A stretch of DNA of 12,520 nt, taken from positions 1 to 12,520 of the forward strand of contig JAGRKY010000316.1 of the NCBI GenBank assembly GCA_020442095.1, written 5' to 3'. Origin of the DNA: Bauldia sp. Its GTDB lineage: Bacteria; Pseudomonadota; Alphaproteobacteria; Rhizobiales; Kaistiaceae. Below the pieces are notes generated by a model that was not told the origin of the DNA, searched no databases, and saw only the letters and a list, made by a program, of their open reading frames with translations. A program made the position numbers and the translations under genes. Each line of letters starts with the position of its first letter. Positions within the stretch are counted from its first letter, which is position 1. This document shows positions 6,645 through 12,520 of the stretch, piece by piece.

Positions 6645-7889
6645 ATGGCCACCATCATCAAGCATGAAGCCGACTGCGTGGTCGCCGGCGGCGGTCCGGC
6701 CGGCGTGATGCTCGGCTTCCTGCTGGCGCGCGCCGGCGTCGATGTCATCGTCATGGAGAAGCACGCGGATTTCTTCCGCGACTTCCGCGGCGACACGATC
6801 CATCCCTCGACGCTGCAGCTCATGCACGAGCTCGGTCTTCTCGACGCGTTTCTCAAGCTGCCCCATCAGGAGGCCCACCACTTCAGCCTCGACCTCGCCG
6901 GCACGATCATCGGCGCCGATTTCACCGACCTGCCGACCGTGTGCAAATACATCGCGCTGATGCCGCAATGGGACTTCCTCAATTTCCTTGCCGAGCAGGG
7001 CAAGCGCTATCCCGGCTTCCGGCTGATGATGAATACCGAGGTCACCGACCTCATCGAGGAAGACGATCGCGTCACCGGCGTCCGCGCGACGGGACCCGAC
7101 GGCGCGGTCGAGGCCCGCGCACCGCTCGTCGCCGGGACCGATGGACGGCATTCGACGACGCGGGAACGCGCCGGCTTCGAGGTCGAGAGTCTCGGCGCGC
7201 CGATGGACGTCCTGTGGATGCGCCTTCCCCGCAAGGCCGACGAAGCCGACGAGCCGGCATTGATCGCGGCGGCGGGACGGATCCTCGTCCTGATCAACCG
7301 CGGCGATTATTGGCAATGCGCCTACGTGATCCCGAAGGGCGGCTATGACGACCTGAAGGCCAAAGGCCTCGCGGCGTTTCGCAGCGAGCTCGCCGCCATT
7401 GCGCCCTTCCCGGCCGACCGGATAGATGCCCTGAAGGACTGGGACCAGATCAAGCTGCTGACCGTGGCGGTCGACCGCCTCCGTCAGTGGTACCGGCCGG
7501 GACTGCTGTGCATCGGCGACGCCGCGCACGCCATGTCGCCGATCGGCGGCGTCGGGGTCAATCTCGCCGTCCAGGATGCGGTGGCGACGGCCAATCTCCT
7601 CGCCGCCCCGCTCAAGGCCGGCAGCCTCCAGCTCCCCGACCTCCAGGCCGTTCAGGAACGGCGGGAATTTCCCGCACGCATGACGCAGCGTTTCCAGATC
7701 CTGGCGCAGGACAACATCATCCGCCAGGCGCTCGACAAGACCACCGAGTTCCACGCGCCGCTCCTGGCGAGGATCGGCGGCCGCATCCCGACCGTCCAGC
7801 GCCTGATGGGACGGCTGGTCGGCATGGGCGTCCGCCCCGAGCACATCCATACGCCGGATGTGCTGGCGGCCGCTGCGCCGGCAAAGTAG
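6645..7889 (+). CDS. FAD-dependent oxidoreductase / aromatic-ring-hydroxylase-like monooxygenase
   Basis: A 414-aa flavoprotein of the PHBH/UbiH fold. The N-terminal Rossmann motif GGGPAG (residues 15-20) binds the FAD ADP moiety. The segment RGDTIHPSTLQLMHELGL is typical of this oxidoreductase subgroup. The DG motif appears as TDGRHS around D166-G167, and the GD motif CIGDAAHAMSPIGGVGVNLAVQD (G291-D292) contacts the FAD ribityl chain and pyrophosphate. Such enzymes usually hydroxylate phenolic or polyketide substrates with NAD(P)H and O2; the substrate here cannot be inferred. The start is supported by AAGGGA (6633-6638) six nt before the ATG. It is divergent from the cyclase-like gene across 145 bp in which I recognise no clear promoter, and it lies 164 bp upstream of the glutaminase on the same strand. 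Confidence 0.9.
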   Translation: MATIIKHEADCVVAGGGPAGVMLGFLLARAGVDVIVMEKHADFFRDFRGDTIHPSTLQLMHELGLLDAFLKLPHQEAHHFSLDLAGTIIGADFTDLPTVCKYIALMPQWDFLNFLAEQGKRYPGFRLMMNTEVTDLIEEDDRVTGVRATGPDGAVEARAPLVAGTDGRHSTTRERAGFEVESLGAPMDVLWMRLPRKADEADEPALIAAAGRILVLINRGDYWQCAYVIPKGGYDDLKAKGLAAFRSELAAIAPFPADRIDALKDWDQIKLLTVAVDRLRQWYRPGLLCIGDAAHAMSPIGGVGVNLAVQDAVATANLLAAPLKAGSLQLPDLQAVQERREFPARMTQRFQILAQDNIIRQALDKTTEFHAPLLARIGGRIPTVQRLMGRLVGMGVRPEHIHTPDVLAAAAPAK

Positions 7890-8053
7890 GGAAGAAAGAC
7901 GCGCCAAACCCGGTCGTTTCGCACGTTTTTTGGGCAACGGCCGGCGGGACGGTCACGCGGGGCGCGGAACAACCGGCACTGGCACGGAATTTGTTTTTGC
8001 ATGCACGCGGCGTCTGGCACCATGTGCCGTCAACGGAGACAGCGGAAGAATAC

Positions 8054-9916
8054 ATGGACGCAGAAACGCCGGCAGCTATGCTCTCGTCTATCGGACCGAT
8101 CGACCAGTATCTCGCCGACCTGCACCAGCGCATCGCGGCTGTGACTGACGGCGAGATCGCGACCTATATCCCCGAGCTCGCCCGGGCCGATCCGAACCTC
8201 TTCGGGATCGCCATCGCGACGGTCGACGGCAAGGTCTATACGGTCGGCGACGCCGATCATGCCTTCACGATCCAGTCGATCTCCAAGGCATTCGTCTACG
8301 GCTACACGCTTGCCGAATACGGACGTGAATTCGTGCTTTCCCATGTCGGGGTCGAGCCGACCGGCGAGGCGTTCAACTCCATCATCCTCGACGAGGTCCA
8401 TAACCGGCCGTTCAACCCGATGGTCAATGCCGGCGCGATGGCCGCCGCCGAGCTGATCAAGGGAGACACGCCCGAGGCCCGCATCGCGACCATGCTCCAG
8501 ACGATGTCGCGGCATGCCGGCCGCAGCCTCCATATCGACGAGGCGGTGCTGCGCTCGGAACAGGCGACCGGCCACCGCAACCGGGCGATCGCCTATATGA
8601 TGCTGAATTCCGGCATGATCCATACGGCGCCGGAATCGATCCTCGACATCTATTTCCGCCAGTGCTCGGTGCGCGTCACCTGCACCGATCTCGCCGTGAT
8701 GGCGGCGACGCTGGCGAATGACGGCGTCAATCCGCTGACCGGCGAAGTCGCGCTCGACAAGGACTATATCCAGGACGTGCTGACGGTGATGAACAGCTGC
8801 GGCATGTACAACTATGCCGGTCAGTGGTCATACGAGATCGGGATGCCGGCGAAGAGCGGCGTCGCTGGCGGCATCATCGCGGTGATCCCCGGCCAGATCG
8901 GCATCGGCGTCTTCTCCCCGGCTCTCGACGTTCACGGCCACAGCGTGCGCGGCGTCAGGGTCTGCGCCGAGATATCCGAGACCTTCGGGCTCCACGTCTT
9001 CCGCAACCACACCAACAGCGGCGCCGTGGTCCGCCGCGAGCTGAGCGGCACCGTGGTCCGCTCCAAGCGGGTGCGCTCACCGCGGGAACGGAACCTCCTT
9101 GACGAGAAGGGCGACCTGATCTGCGTCGTCGAGGTCCAGGGCGGCCTGTTCTTCGGATCGACCGAGCGTCTGGTGCGCCGCGTCGACGCGATCGCCGCCG
9201 AGGCCGAATTCATCATCCTCGACCTCCGGCGCGTCCACGACGCGGACAAGGCGGCGCGCCGCCTGCTCCTCGACCTCTCGGACTGGGTCCAGGCGCGCGA
9301 GCGCCACCTGATCTTTGCCCATCTGCCGTCCGACGGGGCGCTGGGACCGCTCCATGCCGAGCTCAAGGAACGCGGCGCCGCCATCTTCGATCACCGCGAC
9401 CAGGCGCTCGAATGGTGCGAGAACCAGCTGATCTCGGCCTTCGCCGACAATCGCGACCGGACAAAATTCTCGCTCGGCCAGCTCGATATCTTCGCCGGGC
9501 TCGAACGCGACGACCTGCGTGTTCTCGAGGGCCTCGTCCGACCGATGGTCTTCGAGCCGGGACAGACCATCGTCGCCGAGGGCGACGAGGCGAATCTCTT
9601 CTTCGTCGTCGCGCGCGGCACGGTGACCGTGCAGCTGCGCCTCGAAACAGAGGATGCGAGCGAACGCATCGTCCGCGTCGCCTCGCTCGGCCCCGGCGTC
9701 TCCTTCGGCGAGATGGCGCTGATCGACGGCGGCCACCGTTCGGCCGACGTCGTCGCCGACGAGCGGGTCGTCTGCTACGGCTTCTCGGTCGATGAATTGC
9801 GCGAGATCGGCCAGACCCACCCGCGGCTCTTCACCACCATCCTCGGCAATATGATGCGCGATTTCTCCGAGCGCCTGCGCCGGGCCAACGACGAAATCCG
9901 CGCCCTCGAGCGGTAG
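8054..9916 (+). CDS. glsA: Glutaminase with C-terminal STAS and cyclic-nucleotide-binding domains
   Basis: A 620-aa three-domain protein. Residues about 15-320 are a serine-dependent beta-lactamase-fold glutaminase, hydrolysing L-glutamine to glutamate and ammonia. All expected catalytic elements are present: S75-x-x-K78 (SISK), N125 (VNAGA), E169 and N176 (SEQATGHRNRA), Y200 (YFRQCS), MYNYAGQW and PAKSGVAGG. Residues about 352-460 form a STAS domain (ICVVEVQGGLFFGSTERL, ILDLRRVHDADKAARRLL). Residues about 472-605 form a cNMP-binding domain whose phosphate cassette keeps E553 and R562 (FGEMALIDGGHRSADVV). The ATG at 8054 is chosen because the family N-terminus begins there and GGAAGA lies upstream; the open frame further upstream overlaps the oxidoreductase and is a shadow. 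No signal peptide, so cytoplasmic. Free-standing bacterial glutaminases are about 310 aa, so the second half is a regulatory extension. Confidence 0.94.
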   Translation: MDAETPAAMLSSIGPIDQYLADLHQRIAAVTDGEIATYIPELARADPNLFGIAIATVDGKVYTVGDADHAFTIQSISKAFVYGYTLAEYGREFVLSHVGVEPTGEAFNSIILDEVHNRPFNPMVNAGAMAAAELIKGDTPEARIATMLQTMSRHAGRSLHIDEAVLRSEQATGHRNRAIAYMMLNSGMIHTAPESILDIYFRQCSVRVTCTDLAVMAATLANDGVNPLTGEVALDKDYIQDVLTVMNSCGMYNYAGQWSYEIGMPAKSGVAGGIIAVIPGQIGIGVFSPALDVHGHSVRGVRVCAEISETFGLHVFRNHTNSGAVVRRELSGTVVRSKRVRSPRERNLLDEKGDLICVVEVQGGLFFGSTERLVRRVDAIAAEAEFIILDLRRVHDADKAARRLLLDLSDWVQARERHLIFAHLPSDGALGPLHAELKERGAAIFDHRDQALEWCENQLISAFADNRDRTKFSLGQLDIFAGLERDDLRVLEGLVRPMVFEPGQTIVAEGDEANLFFVVARGTVTVQLRLETEDASERIVRVASLGPGVSFGEMALIDGGHRSADVVADERVVCYGFSVDELREIGQTHPRLFTTILGNMMRDFSERLRRANDEIRALER

Positions 9917-9929
9917 CCCGAAGCTACCG
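9911..9929. terminator. Stem-loop between convergent glutaminase and CNB genes
   Basis: A perfect 7-bp stem (CGGTAGC 9911-9917 with GCTACCG 9923-9929) and a CCGAA loop. It contains the glutaminase TAG stop and ends 7 bp before the stop of the convergent CNB gene, a position suited to a bidirectional terminator. No real T-run flanks it on either strand, so termination strength is uncertain. Confidence 0.4.
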
Positions 9930-9936
9930 ATTCCCG

Positions 9937-10434
9937 TCAGCGCCTGAGGAAGAAGCGCCGGATCCGCGCCCCGATCGCGTCGGCGCTGGCATCCGCACCG
10001 GCGGCGATGCGATCGAGCTCGCTCTGGCGACGGGCAAGAACGGAGCTGAACTTGTCGATCAGCTCCGGCGCCTGGCGGAACATCTCCTCGAAGGTCACCT
10101 TGGTGATCTCGAGCGCGGTCACCTCGTTGCGGGCGACCGCCGTCGCGCTCCGCCGCATGCCGGTGAGCAGCGACATCTCGCCGATGATCTCACCGACGCC
10201 CAGCGTCGCCACCCCATGCTCGCCGCCGCGCTTGTCGAGCAACGAGACCGTGACCTGACCATTGACGATCGCATACATCGCATCGCCGAAATCGCCTTCG
10301 GCGAGGACCACCGCGCGGGGCGGGTAGATGACCAGATGACACTGGGCGGCAAGATGCGCGAGCTGGCGGGCGTCGAGGGTTTCGCCGAACAGCGGAATCG
10401 TGGCGAGTATCCCGCCGGGATTGAATGCTTCCAT
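9937..10434 (-). CDS. Stand-alone cyclic-nucleotide-binding (Crp-like sensor) domain protein
   Basis: A 165-aa cytoplasmic protein that is almost entirely one CNB domain (about residues 9-130). It has the beta-roll sequence VVLAEGDFGDAMYAIVNGQVTVSL and a phosphate-binding cassette with E86 and R95 (IGEMSLLTGMRRSATAVA). A helical tail (QSELDRIAAGADASADAIGARIRRFFLRR) ends in a basic cluster. There is no helix-turn-helix, kinase or channel part, so it is not a Crp-type transcription factor by itself. The ATG at 10434 is preferred because AGGA lies five nt upstream; an alternative ATG at 10440 adds two residues. A -10-like TATATC lies about 55 nt upstream. It is convergent with the CNB-bearing glutaminase. 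Its ligand (cAMP, cGMP, or none) and partner are unknown. Confidence 0.88.
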   Translation of the reverse strand: MEAFNPGGILATIPLFGETLDARQLAHLAAQCHLVIYPPRAVVLAEGDFGDAMYAIVNGQVTVSLLDKRGGEHGVATLGVGEIIGEMSLLTGMRRSATAVARNEVTALEITKVTFEEMFRQAPELIDKFSSVLARRQSELDRIAAGADASADAIGARIRRFFLRR

Positions 10435-10489
10435 TACCATCCTATAGCCCCATGCCGTGCCGGCATCGCAGCGAAAGTCACCCTTCAGA

Positions 10490-10517
10490 GATATACCGAC
10501 ACCGGGCGCGTGCGCAA
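10490..10517 (-). promoter_or_regulatory. Candidate promoter of the CNB gene
   Basis: On the minus strand TTGCGC (10517-10512) and TATATC (10495-10490) are separated by 16 nt. The -10 matches the sigma-70 consensus at 4 of 6 positions and the -35 at 3 of 6. It would give a leader of about 50 nt before the CNB start. Confidence 0.3.
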
Positions 10518-10537
10518 AGGCTCCATAGCCGAAGATT

Positions 10538-10560
10538 CCGACCGAAAAGCGTTCGATCGG
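10538..10560 (-). terminator. Hairpin just after the dehydrogenase stop codon
   Basis: CCGA-C-CGAA (10538-10546) pairs with TTCG-A-TCGG (10552-10560): eight pairs with one internal C/A mismatch around an AAGCG loop. On the minus strand it directly follows the TAG at 10563-10561. It lacks a clear U-tract. If functional, it would separate dehydrogenase and CNB transcription. Confidence 0.35.
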
Positions 10561-11541
10561 CTATCGGTTAACGACGTTGCGCGGCTTGCCCGCCCGGAAG
10601 GCCTCGATATTGGCGATGGTCTGGTCGGCGAGCACCTGGCTCGCCTGCCGGCTGGCCCATGCGACATGCGGCGTCAGGATGAAATTGGGGAATCGGAGCA
10701 GCGCCATCAGGGCGTGATCGGCTGGCGGCGGCTCCTGGCTCGCGACATCGAAGCCCGCCCCGGAAACCTGTCCACTGGCCAGCGCCTCGCCAAGGGCCGT
10801 CTCGTCGACGAGACCGCCACGGGCGGTGTTGATCAGGATCGGATGGCGTTCCATCAGTGCGAATTCCGCCCGACCGATCAGGCCCCTCGTCCCGGGCGTC
10901 AGCGGAGCGTGGAGCGTGATGATGTCGCTCCGCCGGAGGACCTCGTCAAAGGCGACATATCCTTCGTCGGCGGCCGCGCCCTTGCGGCCGGCGAAGAGAA
11001 CCTCCATGCCGAGCGCGCCGGCAATGTCACCGACCGCCCGGCCGAGCGCTCCGCGACCGACGATCCCGATCGTCGCGCCGGCAAGGTCGGCGATCGGATG
11101 GTCGAAGAAACAGAATTGGGTGGCGGTCTGCCAGCGGCCCTGCCTGACCGAGTCGTGATAGGCGAAAAGGCTGCGCCTGAGGGCGAAGATCAGCGCGAAG
11201 GTGTGCTCGGGCACGGTGGTTCGCGCATAGTCGCGGACATTGGAGACGATAATGCCGCGCGCCGAACAGGCATCGAGATCGACGATGTCGGTTCCCGTCG
11301 CGGAGACCGCGATCATGCGGAGATTCGGCGCCCCGGCGATCGCCGCGTCACGCACCGGCACCTTGTTGGTGATGACGATATCGGCTTCGGCGATCCGCCC
11401 GGCGACCTCGTCCGGCGCCGTCTCTTCATAGGCGACCATCCGGTGCGGGAAATCCGGCTGACGCATCACCACGTCCGGCGGCAGCGATCCGCGGTCCAGG
11501 AAGACGATGACGGCAGGCGGCTGGGAATCGGCGGGTTCCAT
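10561..11541 (-). CDS. D-2-hydroxyacid dehydrogenase, glycerate dehydrogenase/hydroxypyruvate reductase-like
   Basis: A 326-aa cytoplasmic NAD(P)-dependent dehydrogenase that interconverts D-2-hydroxyacids and 2-oxoacids. The catalytic-domain halves flank a Rossmann core with GxGxxG at G162-R-G-A-L-G167. The catalytic triad is complete: R241 (NTARGGLVDE), E270 (ASQEPPPADH) and H292 (TPHVAWAS). The segments YARTTVPEHTFALIFALRR and QFCFFDHPIADLAG resemble my recollection of HprA-type glycerate dehydrogenases, so hydroxypyruvate or glyoxylate is the likeliest substrate. Related members (phosphoglycerate- or formate-dehydrogenase-like) cannot be excluded. Length is normal for a short-form enzyme without an ACT domain. 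No convincing Shine-Dalgarno precedes the ATG at 11541. It is divergent from the acetyltransferase over 103 bp. Confidence 0.9.
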   Translation of the reverse strand: MEPADSQPPAVIVFLDRGSLPPDVVMRQPDFPHRMVAYEETAPDEVAGRIAEADIVITNKVPVRDAAIAGAPNLRMIAVSATGTDIVDLDACSARGIIVSNVRDYARTTVPEHTFALIFALRRSLFAYHDSVRQGRWQTATQFCFFDHPIADLAGATIGIVGRGALGRAVGDIAGALGMEVLFAGRKGAAADEGYVAFDEVLRRSDIITLHAPLTPGTRGLIGRAEFALMERHPILINTARGGLVDETALGEALASGQVSGAGFDVASQEPPPADHALMALLRFPNFILTPHVAWASRQASQVLADQTIANIEAFRAGKPRNVVNR

Positions 11542-11644
11542 CAGGTGAGGCTATCATCGGCGTGCAGGCGGCGGCAATTTGCGGACCGTTCACGATGCGC
11601 ATCGGCTATGCTCGGACACGCCGCGCGGAACGGGGAGGATCAAT

Positions 11645-12484
11645 GTGACCGGACTCGAGATAAGACCCGCCTCGCGCGACGACCTCGCGATCATGGCCGA
11701 ATGGGCGGCCGCCGAAGGCTGGAACCCCGGCCTGCACGACGCCGACGCCTTCCACCCCACCGACCCCGAGGGTTTCCTCATCGGCTGGAAGGACGGCAAG
11801 CCGGTCTCCTGCATCTCGGTCGTCGCCTATGACGACGCCTATGGCTTCCTCGGCTTCTATATCGTCCATCCCGATCATCGCGGCCACGGCCATGGCTTCG
11901 CGACCTGGAAGGCCGGGATCGAGCGACTTGGGAATCGCACCATCGGCCTCGACGGCGTTGTCGACCAGCAGGCGAATTATGCGAAATCCGGCTTCGTGCT
12001 GGCGGAGCGCAATATCCGCTTCTCGGGCGTCCCGTCGGTCGAACCGCCCGGCGACCATCCGATCGTCGAGCTCGGCGACGTCGCCCCCTCGCTGGCGGAC
12101 TATGACGCGACGATGGTGCCGGCACGCCGCGACGCCTTCCTTCGCCACTGGATCAATCCCGAACACCGGCTGACGCTCGGCTATGTCGACAACGGTAGGG
12201 TTCGCGGATATGGCACCATCCGCCCCTGTCGGAAGGGTTACAAGATCGGTCCGCTTTTCGCCGACACACCGGCGATCGCCGAAGCTCTTTTCAATCGCCT
12301 CGCCACCACCACCGGCGGCGAACCGCTGTCCATCGACGTCCCCGAACCCAATGCCGACGGCGTCGCGCTCGCCACCCGCCACGGCCTGACGCCGTCCTTC
12401 GAGACGGCGCGGATGTATCGCGGCCCGGCGCCTTCCGTACCGCTCGGCAATATCTACGGCATCACCAGCTTCGAGCTTGGATAA
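11645..12484 (+). CDS. Two-domain GNAT N-acetyltransferase
   Basis: A 279-aa protein starting at GTG 11645, chosen because GGAGG (11634-11638) lies six nt upstream; the open frame back to a TTG at 11579 has no such signal. The N-terminal GNAT fold (about 1-135) has the acetyl-CoA pyrophosphate loop at H78-R-G-H-G-H-G84 after FYIVHPD, followed by GLDGVVDQQANYAKSGF. The C-terminal half (about 150-275; YGTIRPCRKGYKIGPLFAD, LSIDVPEPNADGVALATRHGL, ARMYRG) resembles the Acetyltransf_18 domain that follows GNAT in YitH-like proteins. The acceptor substrate is unknown. The final 36 bases of the window after its TAA hold no supportable gene. Confidence 0.88.
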   Translation: MTGLEIRPASRDDLAIMAEWAAAEGWNPGLHDADAFHPTDPEGFLIGWKDGKPVSCISVVAYDDAYGFLGFYIVHPDHRGHGHGFATWKAGIERLGNRTIGLDGVVDQQANYAKSGFVLAERNIRFSGVPSVEPPGDHPIVELGDVAPSLADYDATMVPARRDAFLRHWINPEHRLTLGYVDNGRVRGYGTIRPCRKGYKIGPLFADTPAIAEALFNRLATTTGGEPLSIDVPEPNADGVALATRHGLTPSFETARMYRGPAPSVPLGNIYGITSFELG

Positions 12485-12520
12485 GGGGCGAACAAGCCCG
12501 CATGGAGAGGAAACCGCAGC

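Noticed and set aside
4580..6667. 695-aa open frame on the plus strand antisense to the cyclase-like gene
   Set aside because: Low-complexity Arg/Asp/Glu/Gly-rich translation with no domain; a GC-driven mirror of the real minus-strand gene.
6348..7937. 529-aa open frame on the minus strand covering the oxidoreductase
   Set aside because: Translation has no recognisable motif and lies entirely antisense to a gene with clear FAD motifs; shadow.
7980..8000. Sigma-54-like elements TGGCACG and TTGC upstream of the glutaminase
   Set aside because: The GG and GC doublets are 16 nt apart instead of the required 10, so this is not a -24/-12 promoter.
7487..8053. In-frame N-terminal extension of the glutaminase by 189 residues
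   Set aside because: The extension overlaps the oxidoreductase C-terminus in another frame and is Arg/Pro/Gly-rich; the glutaminase family N-terminus begins at the ATG at 8054.
12502..12520. ATG at 12502 as start of a further gene
   Set aside because: Only six codons remain in the window and there is no clear ribosome binding site; cannot be supported.

Overview
The window is GC-rich, tightly packed bacterial chromosomal sequence. The protein families (GtsA/GtsB-like sugar ABC transporter with a divergent LacI regulator, CHASE2 cyclase homologue, glutaminase-STAS-cNMP fusion, DUF3307 membrane protein) and the SD-led starts suggest an alphaproteobacterium, most likely Hyphomicrobiales (Rhizobiales). 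This is inference from family resemblance; no rRNA, tRNA or replicon marker is present. I saw no phage gene, IS element, CRISPR array or tRNA.

Layout. (1) Positions 1-2506, minus strand: a sugar ABC importer operon read from right to left, with a periplasmic binding protein, a 190 bp gap holding a strong stem-loop, permease 1, and permease 2 (ATGA overlap, running off the left edge). (2) 2507-2768: divergent control region with two LacI-type operators 74 bp apart and a promoter with a perfect TTGACA, followed by the LacI-family regulator on the plus strand. (3) 3903-6499, minus strand: a 701-aa CHASE2 sensor with a class III cyclase homology domain that has lost most catalytic residues, followed by a small DUF3307-type membrane protein. 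(4) 6645-9916, plus strand: a PHBH-fold FAD-dependent oxidoreductase and a 620-aa glutaminase with C-terminal STAS and cyclic-nucleotide-binding (CNB) domains. (5) 9937-11541, minus strand: a stand-alone CNB protein and a glycerate dehydrogenase/hydroxypyruvate reductase-like D-2-hydroxyacid dehydrogenase. (6) 11645-12484, plus strand: a two-domain GNAT acetyltransferase.

How the genes may work together. The left block is a self-contained sugar uptake locus: the LacI protein probably represses the transporter, and probably itself, through the two operators until a sugar or metabolite releases it. The rest is mostly single genes or pairs. The point of interest is a cluster with a cyclic-nucleotide theme within about 6 kb: a catalytically degenerate cyclase homologue, a glutaminase carrying a CNB domain, and a convergent stand-alone CNB protein. 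Whether these are functionally linked is speculative. The glutaminase retains a full catalytic set, while the cyclase domain almost certainly cannot perform normal class III chemistry. No wholly new multi-gene system is evident.
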